Shown: positions 18,078-26,515, numbered from the stretch's first letter. The stretch: DNA of 64,000 nucleotides from Aromatoleum buckelii (GCF_012910785.2 NZ_WTVH02000008.1:62001-126000), one strand, 5' to 3'. The notes: generated from the letters alone by a model not told the origin. Program-made: numbers and translations.

Positions 18078-20154
18078 CGTGCGCCTCCTTCACGACCTCG
18101 ACGAGACAGTCGTAGAACGTCGGGCCGCCGCCCATGTCAGTCAACGCCTTTGATGTCACCGCGTTCACGTTTTCGCCATCGCCGGACAGCTTGCGCCACC
18201 ACACCGACGGTGCGACGACGAGGCCGGGTCGCACGCGATCGGTCGGCACCGCGCGGGCGTGGAACGCGCCGCGGTCGTTGAAGATGCGCAGCCGGTCGCC
18301 TTCGACGATGCCGCGCGCCGCCGCATCCGCAGGGTGGATCTCGAGCGACGGACCGCGTTCCTCGTTGATGAAGCGCGGCAGGTTCGCGAAGCTGGTGTTG
18401 AGGAAGTTGCGCGCCGGCGGCGAAATCAGCGCCAGCGGATAGCGCGCCGCGAGCGCCGGGTTGCTGACCGGCGACTCGTGCGGCGGCACCCAGGCCGGCA
18501 GCGGATCGTGCCCTTGTCGGGCGAGGCTGGCGGAGAAAAACTCGCACTTGCCCGACGGCGTGAGGAAATCGCCTTTCGCGAACGGCGCGAAAGGCCGCGG
18601 CAGGTTCAGGTGTGCCCAACCCTTCCCCGCAAGGCCGCGCTCGAGCCCATACACGCGGTTGTCGCGGCGCTTGAACGCTGCCGCGGCGATCTCGTCGTCG
18701 GACTCGGCGAGCGCCGGATCAGTGAAGCCGAGCCGCGCGGCAAGCAGGCGGAACACTTCGCTGTTCGGCTTCGCCTCGCCGAGCGGCGCGATCGCCGGCT
18801 GGTTGTCCACCACGTACAGGTGGCCGTAGGACTTGTGCAGGTCGCGGTGCTCGAGCTGGCTCGTCGCCGGCAGCAGGATGTCGGCGTAATCGGCGGTGTC
18901 GGTCTGGAAAAGTTCGTGCACGACGCAGAACAGGTCCTCGCGCGCGAACCCTTCGCGCACCCTGCGGTTATCCGGCGCGACCGCGAGCGGATTCGAGTTG
19001 TAGATGTAGATCGCGCGGATCGGCGGGTCGTCCGCGGTGAGCAGCGCGTCGCCGATCGTCGCCATGTTGATCGTGCGCGGCGGGCGGCCCGGCTCGTGCG
19101 GGTACAGGTCCGGCCGCTCGAGCGCGTGCTGGTCGACGGGGAAATTGCCGGACGTCGACAGCGCCGCGCCGCCCGCGGGATGGCGCCACGCGCCGGTCAG
19201 CGCCGGCAGGCACGCGACGTTGCGCACCGCCATGCCGCCGCCGCCGCAGCGGTTGAGCCCGTAATTGAGGCGGATCGCGGCCGGCTTGACGCTGCCGTAC
19301 TCGCGCGCCAGGCTGCGGATCGCCTGCGCCGACAGGCCGGTCAGCGGCCCCGCCCATTCCGGCGTGCAGGGCTTCACGCGTTCGGCGAGCGCGTCGAAGC
19401 CGAGCGTATGCGCCGCGATGTAGTCGCGGTCGATCAGGTCATCGTCGATCAGCACCTGCATCATCGCCAGCGCGAGCGCACCGTCGCTGCCGGGCCACGG
19501 CGCGAGATGCTCATCGCATTTCTCCGCGGTCTGCGTGCGGCGCGGGTCGATGCAGACGAGCTTCGCGCCGCGCCGCTTCGCCTCCTGCAGATAGCGCCAG
19601 CCGTGCAGGTTCGACACCACCGGGTTCGCGCCCCAGATCAGGATCAGCTTCGCGTCGACGAGGGCTTCCGGGTCCGTGCCGACCATTGCTCCGACCGTCG
19701 CCTGCCAGCCGGCAACGCCCGCCGACGAGCAGATCGTGCGATCGAGCAGCGACGCGCCGAGGCGATGGAAGAAGCGGAAATCCATGCTGCCGCCCTGCAC
19801 GAAGCCGAGCGTGCCGCCATAGCTGTACGGCAGGATGCCACGCGCATCGTCGGCGGCGATCGCACCGAACTTCGCGGCGATCGTGTCGAGCGCCTCGTCC
19901 CAGCCGATGCGCTCGAAGCGGCCTTCGCCTTTGCGGCCGACGCGCTTCATCGGGTGCAGCAGGCGCTGGTCCGAATACACCCGCTCGAGGTAGCGGGCGA
20001 CTTTCGGGCATAGCGCGCCGTTCGTGAACGGCAGCTCGGCGGCGCCGCGGATCTTCACCGCCCGGCCGTCGGCGACGGTCACTTCCATCGCGCAGGTATC
20101 GGGACAATCATGCGGGCAGGCCGCACGTACCACCTTTTCAACGGGCTGGCTCAT
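18070..20154 (-). CDS. Molybdopterin oxidoreductase (DMSO reductase superfamily)
   Basis: A 694-residue enzyme with an N-terminal [4Fe-4S] ligand set at Cys13, Cys17, Cys21 and Cys49 (CPHDCPDTC, then LCPK). Molybdopterin-binding segments follow, including YSYGGTLGFVQGG, WGANPVVSNLHG and CIDPRRTQTAEKCD, with a C-terminal dinucleotide-binding domain (GDRLRIFNDRGAF). No twin-arginine signal is present, so it is cytoplasmic. It could be a formate-dehydrogenase-like or general oxidoreductase of the BisC/YjgC kind; no electron-transfer subunit is encoded beside it. It overlaps the downstream sirtuin gene by eight bases. Confidence 0.88.
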   Translation of the reverse strand: MSQPVEKVVRAACPHDCPDTCAMEVTVADGRAVKIRGAAELPFTNGALCPKVARYLERVYSDQRLLHPMKRVGRKGEGRFERIGWDEALDTIAAKFGAIAADDARGILPYSYGGTLGFVQGGSMDFRFFHRLGASLLDRTICSSAGVAGWQATVGAMVGTDPEALVDAKLILIWGANPVVSNLHGWRYLQEAKRRGAKLVCIDPRRTQTAEKCDEHLAPWPGSDGALALAMMQVLIDDDLIDRDYIAAHTLGFDALAERVKPCTPEWAGPLTGLSAQAIRSLAREYGSVKPAAIRLNYGLNRCGGGGMAVRNVACLPALTGAWRHPAGGAALSTSGNFPVDQHALERPDLYPHEPGRPPRTINMATIGDALLTADDPPIRAIYIYNSNPLAVAPDNRRVREGFAREDLFCVVHELFQTDTADYADILLPATSQLEHRDLHKSYGHLYVVDNQPAIAPLGEAKPNSEVFRLLAARLGFTDPALAESDDEIAAAAFKRRDNRVYGLERGLAGKGWAHLNLPRPFAPFAKGDFLTPSGKCEFFSASLARQGHDPLPAWVPPHESPVSNPALAARYPLALISPPARNFLNTSFANLPRFINEERGPSLEIHPADAAARGIVEGDRLRIFNDRGAFHARAVPTDRVRPGLVVAPSVWWRKLSGDGENVNAVTSKALTDMGGGPTFYDCLVEVVKEAHDD

Positions 20155-20240
20155 GAGTTTCCCTCAAAACCGTCACCTGACACTGTGCCGCAAGGCCGGC
20201 GCGCAGCGAACCGAGCGTCGTGCGCCCCGGCGGAGAACGT

Positions 20241-20876
20241 TCAGCGGCGTCCTTCTCCGGCTGCGATCAGTTCGGCGTAGCGGCGCCGGTCGGCGGCGAA
20301 TCGCGCCTGCACGGCTTCGGTTTCGCGGATTTTCGCATCGATGATGCTTTTCTGCGCCGCGAGTTCGCCGTCTACGCTCTGCTGTGCGACCGCGATATTG
20401 CGCGGCAGATCCTTGCCGCGGTAAGCCGCCGCCTCATCGGCGAGGCGCCTGCGCTCGGCGAGCAGCTCGGTTTCCCGGGCACGCGCCGCTTCGATCTCAC
20501 GGCGAATGTCGGCGATCTCGCGGTCCTGGCGGTTGTCGATGTCCTCGAGGCTCGTGTACGTCTCGAGCAGCGCCTGGTCGAGCCGCCGCTGCTTGAGCAC
20601 GCGGGCCTCTTCGTCCTTGCGGCGCTGCCTCTCGGCGTCGCGCTGCGCGATCTCGCGGCTCGTCAGCGGCGCCGCGACGTGGCGGCGCACCGTGCCCTGC
20701 GGACTGATTTCACGATAGGCGCGGCCGTAGCAGACGGTCGGCAGCACGTCGCCGCACACCGGCCTGCCGTCCGCGTCCTCGCAGCAGTAGATCGTGCGCT
20801 CGCTCTGCGCCGCGACTGCGGGCGGCAGCGCCAAAAGCACTGCGCACAGCAGCTCAGCGCGGCGAACGAATGCCAT
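20241..20876 (-). CDS. Exported DUF4124-like coiled-coil protein
   Basis: A 211-residue protein with a signal peptide (AELLCAVLLALPPAVAAQ). A short Cys-containing module follows, IYCCEDADGRPVCGDVLP with VCYGRAYRE, which resembles DUF4124. The rest (about residues 80-205) is a charged predicted coiled coil rich in Arg, Glu and Ala. It begins within the last 23 bases of pyrE, so it is translated from the same transcript. The function is not known; the arrangement suggests a periplasmic structural or wall-associated protein. Confidence 0.75.
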   Translation of the reverse strand: MAFVRRAELLCAVLLALPPAVAAQSERTIYCCEDADGRPVCGDVLPTVCYGRAYREISPQGTVRRHVAAPLTSREIAQRDAERQRRKDEEARVLKQRRLDQALLETYTSLEDIDNRQDREIADIRREIEAARARETELLAERRRLADEAAAYRGKDLPRNIAVAQQSVDGELAAQKSIIDAKIRETEAVQARFAADRRRYAELIAAGEGRR

Positions 20877-21501
20877 ACGTGTCGCGATAGGCCTGCACCG
20901 CGTCCAGGTTCGCGGCGAGCTCCGGACTGTCGCCGAGATAGCCGATGAGATCGTCGAGCGTCGCCACGGCGATCACCGGAATACCGAAGCTTGCACACAC
21001 TTCCTCGACCGCCGACTCGGCGCCCTTGCCGCGCTCCATGCGGTCGAGCGCGATCACGACACCGGCCGGGACGGCTCCGCCGGCACGGATCAGCTCGACC
21101 GATTCGCGCACCGACGTACCGGCGGAGATCACGTCGTCGAGGATCAGCACGCGGCCCGCGAGCGGCGCGCCGACCAGCGTGCCGCCTTCGCCGTGATCCT
21201 TCGCTTCCTTGCGGTTGAACGCGAAAGGCAGATTGACGCCCTGTTCGGCCAACCGGATCGCGACGCCGGCGACCAGCGGAATGCCTTTGTATGCCGGCCC
21301 GAACAGCATGTCGCACGGCACCCCGGCAGCCTGGATTGCACGCGCGTAGAAGCCGCACAGCTCGCGGAACGATGCCCCGTCGTCGAACAGGCCGGCGTTG
21401 AAGAAATACGGCGAATTGCGCCCGGCCTTGGTCACGAACGAACCAAAGCGCAGCACCCCTTTGGCGCAGGCCAATGCAATGAAATCCCGGCTAAAATCCA
21501 C
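20854..21501 (-). CDS. pyrE: Orotate phosphoribosyltransferase
   Basis: PyrE joins orotate to PRPP to make orotidine 5'-phosphate in pyrimidine synthesis. The 215-residue protein starts (GTG) MDFSRDFIALACAKGVLRFG. It has FGPAYKGIPLV and AFNRKEAKDHGEGG for the flexible catalytic loop, and the PRPP signature VLILDDVISAGTS. The length matches the family. It is divergent from exonuclease III with only 32 bases between start codons, and it overlaps the next minus-strand gene. Confidence 0.96.
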   Translation of the reverse strand: MDFSRDFIALACAKGVLRFGSFVTKAGRNSPYFFNAGLFDDGASFRELCGFYARAIQAAGVPCDMLFGPAYKGIPLVAGVAIRLAEQGVNLPFAFNRKEAKDHGEGGTLVGAPLAGRVLILDDVISAGTSVRESVELIRAGGAVPAGVVIALDRMERGKGAESAVEEVCASFGIPVIAVATLDDLIGYLGDSPELAANLDAVQAYRDTYGIRSPR

Positions 21502-21533
21502 GTTTTGCTTCCACTTTGAGCTTATCCGGCAGA

Positions 21534-22316
21534 ATGTTACGCGTCATCACCCTCAACCTCAACGGCGTCCGCTCGGCAGTCGGCAAAGGCTTTCTCGACT
21601 GGCTCGCCACGCAAAACGCCGATGTCGTCTGCGTGCAGGAACTCAAGGCGCAGGCCGGCGACCTCAGCGACACGGTGCGCACGCCGAACGGCCATATCGG
21701 CTATTTCCATCACGCTGAAAAGAAAGGCTACAGCGGCGTCGGACTGTACGCGCGGAGACCGGCCGACCGCGTCATTGAAGGGCTCGGCATCGCCGACATC
21801 GACGCCGAAGGCCGTTTCCTGCAGCTCGATTTCGGCCCGCTGTCGGTCGTGTCGCTGTACCTGCCGTCCGGCTCCAGTTCGGAGGAGCGCCAGCAGATCA
21901 AGTTCGGCTTCATGGAGCGCTTCCTGCCGCATCTGGCGACGCTGCGCGCGTGCGGCCGCGAGGTCATCGTCTGCGGCGACTGGAACATCGCGCACCGGGA
22001 AATCGACCTGAAGAACTGGAAATCGAACCGGAAGAATTCCGGCTTCCTCCCCGAGGAGCGCGCCTGGTTCAGCCGCGTGCTCGAGGAGCAGGCGTGGGTC
22101 GACGTCTATCGCCGGCTGTACCCCGACGCCGGCGATGAAGGCTACACGTGGTGGTCGAACCGCGGCCAGGCGTGGGCGAAGAACGTCGGCTGGCGCCTCG
22201 ACTACCAGATCGCAACGCCCGGCATCGCCAGCCGTGCCCGCGAGGCGAAGGTGTTCAAGGACACGCGGTTTTCCGATCACGCGCCGCTGACGGTCGATTA
22301 CGACTGGCAGGGTTGA
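21534..22316 (+). CDS. Exodeoxyribonuclease III (AP endonuclease)
   Basis: A 260-residue Mg-dependent DNase of the ExoIII/APE1 family that cleaves at abasic sites and trims 3' ends in base-excision repair. Motifs in order are ITLNLNGVRSA, CVQELKAQ with the metal-binding Glu, SLYLPSG, CGDWNIAHREIDLKNWKSN with the catalytic Asp/Asn, and WRLDYQIATPG and FSDHAPLTVDYD with the terminal Asp-His. I take ATG 21534 rather than the TTG 18 bases earlier because it matches the family start. It is divergent from pyrE. Confidence 0.94.
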   Translation: MLRVITLNLNGVRSAVGKGFLDWLATQNADVVCVQELKAQAGDLSDTVRTPNGHIGYFHHAEKKGYSGVGLYARRPADRVIEGLGIADIDAEGRFLQLDFGPLSVVSLYLPSGSSSEERQQIKFGFMERFLPHLATLRACGREVIVCGDWNIAHREIDLKNWKSNRKNSGFLPEERAWFSRVLEEQAWVDVYRRLYPDAGDEGYTWWSNRGQAWAKNVGWRLDYQIATPGIASRAREAKVFKDTRFSDHAPLTVDYDWQG

Positions 22317-22318
22317 CC

Positions 22319-22371
22319 GCACGCGCGCAACGACAGGCGGTTTTTTTCGGAGCGCGTGCGAAGGCCTTCGC
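22319..22371. terminator. Inverted repeats after the exonuclease III gene
   Basis: An 8-bp perfect inverted repeat (GCACGCGC at 22319, GCGCGTGC ending 22359) encloses a seven-T run. It is followed by the 14-base palindrome GCGAAGGCCTTCGC (22358-22371). The position just after the stop suggests termination, but the T-run lies in the loop rather than after the stem, so this is only a candidate. Confidence 0.3.
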
Positions 22372-22400
22372 ACTCCCGAATGCATCGTTTCACTCGCGAT

Positions 22401-22429
22401 TTGCCTTCATTTGGGAATGGCGCTAGCGT
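22401..22429 (+). promoter_or_regulatory. Candidate promoter of the YqjD-like operon
   Basis: TTGCCT at 22401-22406 and TAGCGT at 22424-22429 are separated by 17 bases, about 55 bases upstream of the DUF883 gene. The -10 is weak, as is common for stress-regulated promoters. Confidence 0.35.
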
Positions 22430-22483
22430 GTACTCAGCTCGCGCGTCCGCGCGGATGTCATGACCTGAAAAGGGGATAACAAC

Positions 22484-22804
22484 ATGCTGAATACAACAGA
22501 TTCCGTGTCCCGCGACAAGCTTGTTGCAGACTTCAAGGTGGTGGTCGCGGATGCCGAGGAACTGCTGAAACTGACCGCCGGCCAGGCAGGCGACAAGCTC
22601 ACCGATGTGCGCACTCGGCTGGGCGATCGCCTGGCCACCGCCAAGGACCGCATCGCGGATGCCGAAGCCGCGGTGCGCGAACAGACCAAGAAAGTCGCTT
22701 TTGCGACCGACGACTACGTTCACAAGAATCCCTGGCAATCGGTCGGCGTCGCCGCCGGCGTCGCGTTCCTGCTCGGCCTGCTGGCCGGCGCCGGGCGTCG
22801 CTGA
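22484..22804 (+). CDS. DUF883 family membrane-anchored protein (ElaB/YqjD type)
   Basis: A 106-residue protein with a charged helical N-terminal part (DKLVADFKVVVADAEELLKL) and one C-terminal membrane helix (about 86-103, VGVAAGVAFLLGLLAG). It also has the HKNPWQSVGVAAG motif characteristic of ElaB/YqjD/DUF883 proteins. In enterobacteria these bind ribosomes at the membrane in stationary phase. It begins after AGGGGA and heads a three-gene cluster with the YqjE-like and YqjK-like genes. Confidence 0.88.
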   Translation: MLNTTDSVSRDKLVADFKVVVADAEELLKLTAGQAGDKLTDVRTRLGDRLATAKDRIADAEAAVREQTKKVAFATDDYVHKNPWQSVGVAAGVAFLLGLLAGAGRR

Positions 22805-22810
22805 TACCCG

Positions 22811-23194
22811 ATGGCGGAGGATTCGAGGCCGCGTCTGGCCGCCAGCCTGCGCGGCCTCATGGATTCGGGGCTGGGGATCGTCCAGTCGCGGCTCGAACTG
22901 CTCGTCGTCGAGGTGCAGGAAGAAAAGCTGCGCCTCGCCGGGCTGCTGCTGAACATCGTGCTCACTGCGGTGCTGGTCGGATTCGGCGTCGTGTTCCTGG
23001 TGATTTTCCTCACCGTCCTGTTCTGGGAAGAGCATCGCCTCCTCGCTCTCGGGCTCGGCACTGTGGCGCTGTTCGGCGCGGGCTTGTTCACCGCCTCCAA
23101 CGCCGCCGCCGATCTGCGGCGCGGCACCCGGCTGTTCGCGGCGAGCCTCGCTGAACTCGCGCGCGATCGCGAAGCCGTGCGGCACAGGGAATGA
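22811..23194 (+). CDS. Phage holin family / YqjE-like membrane protein
   Basis: A 127-residue protein with two long hydrophobic segments (about 43-66 and 72-95) following a soluble N-terminus (LAASLRGLMDSGLGIVQSRLELLVVE, read in parts). This is the YqjE/holin-superfamily-III pattern common after DUF883 genes. It starts six bases after the DUF883 stop and its own stop overlaps the next start (ATGA). It is probably an inner-membrane partner of the other two proteins; the function is unproven. Confidence 0.82.
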   Translation: MAEDSRPRLAASLRGLMDSGLGIVQSRLELLVVEVQEEKLRLAGLLLNIVLTAVLVGFGVVFLVIFLTVLFWEEHRLLALGLGTVALFGAGLFTASNAAADLRRGTRLFAASLAELARDREAVRHRE

Positions 23195-23517
23195 ACCCGA
23201 GGCTCGTCGAACTGGCGCTGAAAAAGCAGCGGCTGCAGATCCGGGCAGACCAGCAGCGCACGGAAATGTTCGGGCACCTGCGCGGCATCGAGTCCACGCT
23301 AGACCTCGTCGACCGCGCGCGTGATCAGGTGCGCTGGGCGCGCGAGCATGTCCCGCTGCTGTCTTCCGTGATGCTGATCGTGGCGCTCGTCAAGCCGCGC
23401 GCGACGTTGCGCGTGGCGCGCCGGGCGTGGCTCGGCTGGATCGTTTTCAGGAAGCTCGGCCAGCGGTTCGCCCCCGCGCTCGGGGCGCTCGACCGATGGC
23501 GCGCCGCCCGCCTGTAG
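23191..23517 (+). CDS. YqjK-like protein
   Basis: A 108-residue protein rich in Arg and Leu, with helical sequence LALKKQRLQIRADQQR at the start and a moderately hydrophobic segment, VPLLSSVMLIVALVKPR, in the middle. Size, position after the YqjE-like gene and the basic N-terminus fit YqjK. It overlaps the preceding stop by four bases. Function is unknown. Confidence 0.7.
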   Translation: MNPRLVELALKKQRLQIRADQQRTEMFGHLRGIESTLDLVDRARDQVRWAREHVPLLSSVMLIVALVKPRATLRVARRAWLGWIVFRKLGQRFAPALGALDRWRAARL

Positions 23518-23630
23518 CGATTTCGGCCCGGCCCGCGAAACTTCCCGTGCCGGCAGCAGCCTCACGTAGCGTGCCGGTTCATCGCGCAAAAGCCGTTCGC
23601 CGCCCCGGGCTGAACCGGGAAACGGCAGCC

Positions 23631-23652
23631 ATCGGCCGGTAGAATGGCCGAT
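23631..23652. promoter_or_regulatory. Inverted repeat enclosing a TAGAAT -10 upstream of hpt-like gene
   Basis: ATCGGCC (23631-23637) and GGCCGAT (23646-23652) form a perfect 7-bp inverted repeat whose 8-base loop holds TAGAAT. It lies 38 bases before the phosphoribosyltransferase start. It could be an operator overlapping the -10 element, or a hairpin at the transcript start. No good -35 is seen. Confidence 0.38.
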
Positions 23653-23690
23653 CCGACGTTTTCGTTTTCAATGATCTAGGAGGCCGCGGC

Positions 23691-24248
23691 ATGCCGGTCG
23701 ATATGGACGAAATCCTCCGCGCCCGCGAGGAAGCCGATTGCCTCGCCGACGCGACCGCAGTCGATGCTGCGCTCGCGCGCATGGCGGCGGAAATCACCGC
23801 GCAGATGGCCGGCAGCAATCCGATCGTCTACACGGTGATGAACGGCGGACTGGTCATCGCCGGGCGCATCCTGCCGCGGCTGCCTTTCCCGCTCGAAGTG
23901 GGCTATCTGCACGCGACGCGCTACGGCCATGCGCTGAAAGGCACGCAGCTCGACTGGCGCGTGCGCCCGACCTCCGACCTGCGCGGACGCAGCGTGCTGG
24001 TGCTCGACGACATCCTCGACGAAGGCCACACGCTGCATGCGATCCTGGAGTACCTGCGCGCCGAAGGGGCGAAGGAAGTGCGCGCCGCGGTGCTCGCGCA
24101 CAAGGTGCACGACCGCAAAGCCTACCCGGGGATGCGGGCGGATTTCACCGGGATCGACGTCGCCGACCGCTTCCTGTTCGGCTGCGGCATGGACTACAAG
24201 GGCTACTGGCGCAATGCGCCGGGGATATATGCAGTGAAGGGACTTTGA
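23691..24248 (+). CDS. Hypoxanthine-guanine phosphoribosyltransferase-like protein
   Basis: A 185-residue type I phosphoribosyltransferase that salvages hypoxanthine or guanine with PRPP. It has NGGLVIAGRILPRLPFPLEVGYLH in the N-terminal half (read in parts) and the PRPP loop VLVLDDILDEGHTLHAI at about residue 102. LAHKVHDRK contains the Lys that contacts the purine. It starts after AGGAGG at 23680-23685 and is followed 12 bases later by the DUF1840 gene. Confidence 0.9.
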   Translation: MPVDMDEILRAREEADCLADATAVDAALARMAAEITAQMAGSNPIVYTVMNGGLVIAGRILPRLPFPLEVGYLHATRYGHALKGTQLDWRVRPTSDLRGRSVLVLDDILDEGHTLHAILEYLRAEGAKEVRAAVLAHKVHDRKAYPGMRADFTGIDVADRFLFGCGMDYKGYWRNAPGIYAVKGL

Positions 24249-24259
24249 GGAGATCCGCG

Positions 24260-24604
24260 ATGCTCTACACATTCAAGTCGGACGCCGCCGCCCCCGTCAT
24301 CATGTTCGCCGACGTCGCGAAGAAGTTGATCGCGATCCTCGGCAAGGACCCGGAAGACGTCAAAGGCATCATCACCGTCGAACAACTCCCCGACGCGATC
24401 GAGCGGCTGCGCACCGCAATCGACGAGGACAAGGCGCGACAGGCCGCGCGTGACGAGGAGACCGAGGAACAGCAGGAAGCTGCGGCCGCCGCGGGCAAGA
24501 CCGGCATGGGCGCGCCGGTCGGTCTCGCCCAGCGCGCGTGGCCGCTGCTCGACATGCTGCAAGCGTCGCTGAAGGACGGCGTCCCGGTCGTCTGGGGCGT
24601 CTGA
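24260..24604 (+). CDS. DUF1840 family protein
   Basis: A 114-residue soluble protein matching DUF1840: it begins MLYTFKSDAAAPVIMFADVAK, has IITVEQLPDAIERL in the middle, and ends with QRAWPLLDMLQASLKDG. An Ala/Glu-rich linker (EEQQEAAAAAG) separates the two halves. It starts after GGAG, 12 bases past the phosphoribosyltransferase stop, and is last in its transcript before a terminator-like region. The function of DUF1840 is unknown. Confidence 0.85.
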   Translation: MLYTFKSDAAAPVIMFADVAKKLIAILGKDPEDVKGIITVEQLPDAIERLRTAIDEDKARQAARDEETEEQQEAAAAAGKTGMGAPVGLAQRAWPLLDMLQASLKDGVPVVWGV

Positions 24605-24613
24605 GCGCCCCCA

Positions 24614-24681
24614 GGAAACGGCTTTGCCGTTTCCGCCCCCCGAGGGGGACAAGAAAACTTGGGGCGGGCCGGCGTTTTCTT
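24614..24681. terminator. Bidirectional terminator-like hairpins between convergent genes
   Basis: A perfect 9-bp stem GGAAACGGC/GCCGTTTCC with a three-base loop (24614-24634) is followed by CCCCC-GA-GGGGG. A second perfect 8-bp repeat, AAGAAAAC (24651-24658) with GTTTTCTT (24674-24681), ends in T-rich sequence on both strands. It separates the DUF1840 gene from the convergent catabolic operon. Confidence 0.6.
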
Positions 24682-24688
24682 GAGACCT

Positions 24689-25717
24689 TCAGCGATCGAG
24701 CGGCACCACCGTCTGCTCGATCGCGCCGAACACGTCTTCGCCGCGCGCAGTCAGCATCTCGATCCGGACGCGATCGCCGAAACGCATGAACGGCGTCTTC
24801 GGCGCGCCGGCTTCGATCGTCTCGTAAGTGCGCACTTCGGCGAGGCAGCAGTAGCCGACGCCGCCATTTTCGATGCTCGAACCGTGCAGCCCGCCCTGCC
24901 TGTTCGACACGGTGCCCGAACCGATGATCGAGCCGGCTTCGAGCTCGCGCGTCTTCGCGACATGGGCGATCAGCTGCGGAAAGCTGAACGTCATGTCGAC
25001 GCCGGTGTTCGGGCAACCGAACAGCTGGCCGTTGTGCGTCACGCGCAGCGGCAGATGCACGCGCCCGTCGTGCCACGCCATGTCGAGCTCGTCCGGCGTG
25101 ACCGCGACCGGCGAGAATGCCGACGCCGGCTTCGACTGGAAGAAACCGAAGCCTTTCGCGAGCTCGGCCGGAATCAGGTTGCGCAATGAGACGTCATTGA
25201 CGAGCATCAGCAGGCGGATCTTCAGCGCGCATTCGTCTGGGGAGGCGCCCAACGGCACGTCCCCGGTGACGACCGCGACTTCCGCCTCGAAGTCGATGCC
25301 CCAGTCCTCGCTCGCCGCGACGATGTCGTCGCGCGGACCGATGAAGCTGTCCGAGCCGCCCTGGTACATCAGCGGATCGGTCTGAAACGACTCGGGCAGC
25401 TCGGCACCGCGGGCGCGCCGCACGAGCTCGACGTGGTTGATGTACGCCGAGCCGTCCGCCCACTGGTACGCGCGCGGCAGCGGCGAATGGCATTGCGCCG
25501 GGTCGAACGGGAGCACATGCCGGCCGAATTTTCCGACCCGCCCGTGGTTGAGCAAGTCGTAGACCAGCTCGAGGTCGTCGACGACCGCATCCCAGTCGTC
25601 GAGCGCCGCCTGCAGCGTCTTCGCGATCGCGGCGACCGGCTGGCAGCGTGTGAGGTCGCGGCTAACGACGACCAGCGTGCCGTCACGTCCGCCGCGCTTC
25701 AGCGTCGCGAGCTTCAT
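24689..25717 (-). CDS. Fumarylacetoacetate hydrolase family protein
   Basis: A 342-residue FAH-fold enzyme; members hydrolyse or decarboxylate acyl-pyruvate products of aromatic ring cleavage. Metal-binding and catalytic segments are visible in IDFEAEVAVVTGDVP (the Glu pair), MLVNDVSLRN (Asp), and the C-terminal GSGTVSNRQGG. An N-terminal KLATLKRGGRDGTLVVVSRDL strand region is present. Start ATG 25717 overlaps the upstream VOC gene stop by four bases. It is the last gene of the catabolic operon. The substrate is unknown; fumarylpyruvate or a related acyl-pyruvate is a guess from context. Confidence 0.88.
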   Translation of the reverse strand: MKLATLKRGGRDGTLVVVSRDLTRCQPVAAIAKTLQAALDDWDAVVDDLELVYDLLNHGRVGKFGRHVLPFDPAQCHSPLPRAYQWADGSAYINHVELVRRARGAELPESFQTDPLMYQGGSDSFIGPRDDIVAASEDWGIDFEAEVAVVTGDVPLGASPDECALKIRLLMLVNDVSLRNLIPAELAKGFGFFQSKPASAFSPVAVTPDELDMAWHDGRVHLPLRVTHNGQLFGCPNTGVDMTFSFPQLIAHVAKTRELEAGSIIGSGTVSNRQGGLHGSSIENGGVGYCCLAEVRTYETIEAGAPKTPFMRFGDRVRIEMLTARGEDVFGAIEQTVVPLDR

Positions 25718-26265
25718 CGTGCGCCCCCTTCCAGGTTCATGCTGCCGTCGTGCATCCAGCGCGCGTGCTGCGGCGCCCGCTTCGTCCGCGACCATTCCTC
25801 GATCATGTCCCATTTGACTGCGTCGAGCTTCTGCAGCATTTCCGGCGTGGCGGTGTTCGCCGCCAGTTCGAGCCGGTGGCCGCTCGGGTCGAAAAAGTAG
25901 ATCGACTTGAAGATCGTGTGATCGGTCGGGCCGACGACTTCGATGCCGGCGGCTTCGAGCCGCGCCTTGGTAGCGAGCAGCACGTCCACCGACTCGACTT
26001 CCATCGCGAGGTGCTGCACCCAGTCCGGCGTGTTGCGGTCGCGGTCCATCGGCGGCTTGGTCGGCAGTTCGAAGAACGCCAGCACGTTGCCCTGGCCGGC
26101 GTCGAGGAAGATATGCATGTACGGGTCGGGCGCTTTCGTCGACGGCACTTCGTCCTCGGCGATCGCGAGCACGAGCTTCATGCCGAGGTGCTTTTCATAC
26201 CACTCCACGGTTTCCTTCGCGTCGCGGCAGCGGTACGCAACGTGGTGGATCTTCTTGATCAGCAT
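25714..26265 (-). CDS. VOC family (glyoxalase I-like) metalloprotein
   Basis: A 183-residue vicinal-oxygen-chelate protein with two beta-alpha-beta-beta-beta modules. Probable metal ligands are His8 (KIHHVAYR), Glu66 (AFFELP), His85 (VQHLAMEV) and Glu133 (HRLELAAN). This His/Glu/His/Glu set matches glyoxalase I-type isomerases rather than the His/His/Glu of extradiol dioxygenases. An isomerase or lyase step in the pathway is therefore more likely than ring cleavage. It overlaps the FAH gene by four bases. The start at 26265 follows AGGAG and fits the family N-terminus. Confidence 0.85.
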   Translation of the reverse strand: MLIKKIHHVAYRCRDAKETVEWYEKHLGMKLVLAIAEDEVPSTKAPDPYMHIFLDAGQGNVLAFFELPTKPPMDRDRNTPDWVQHLAMEVESVDVLLATKARLEAAGIEVVGPTDHTIFKSIYFFDPSGHRLELAANTATPEMLQKLDAVKWDMIEEWSRTKRAPQHARWMHDGSMNLEGGAR

Positions 26266-26290
26266 AAGGTTCTCCTGGGCGGAAGGCGCA

Positions 26291-26515
26291 TCACGCGCCG
26301 TCACGGGCGATTGCCATCGCCTCGCGCAGCACCGAGATGTCGCCGATATGGTTCGCGAGCAGCAGGATCAGGCGCGCATTGACGGTCGCGCTCTGCTCGG
26401 CGGTGAGGTCGCGGTGCGTCTCGATCAGCGCCTCGTAGAAGTCGTCGCCGGGGCTGAACGCCCAGAAATAGCGCTTGCCGGGTGTGAAGAAGTTCGAATC
26501 GGTGTTGAGGCTCAT
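26291..26515 (-). CDS. DUF2783 domain-containing small protein
   Basis: A 74-residue protein matching DUF2783: it contains DDFYEALIETHRDLTAEQSA and LILLLANHIGD. In many proteobacteria this small gene sits directly after a group A flavin monooxygenase, as here (11 bases after it), which suggests an accessory or stabilising role. No catalytic motif is visible. The start codon has GGAG-type sequence upstream (GAAGGAGCG on the minus strand). Confidence 0.82.
   Translation of the reverse strand: MSLNTDSNFFTPGKRYFWAFSPGDDFYEALIETHRDLTAEQSATVNARLILLLANHIGDISVLREAMAIARDGA

Noticed and set aside
26488-26496. tRNA T-loop-like GTTCGAATC
   Set aside because: It lies within the DUF2783 coding sequence and no cloverleaf can be formed around it; no tRNA was found in the window.
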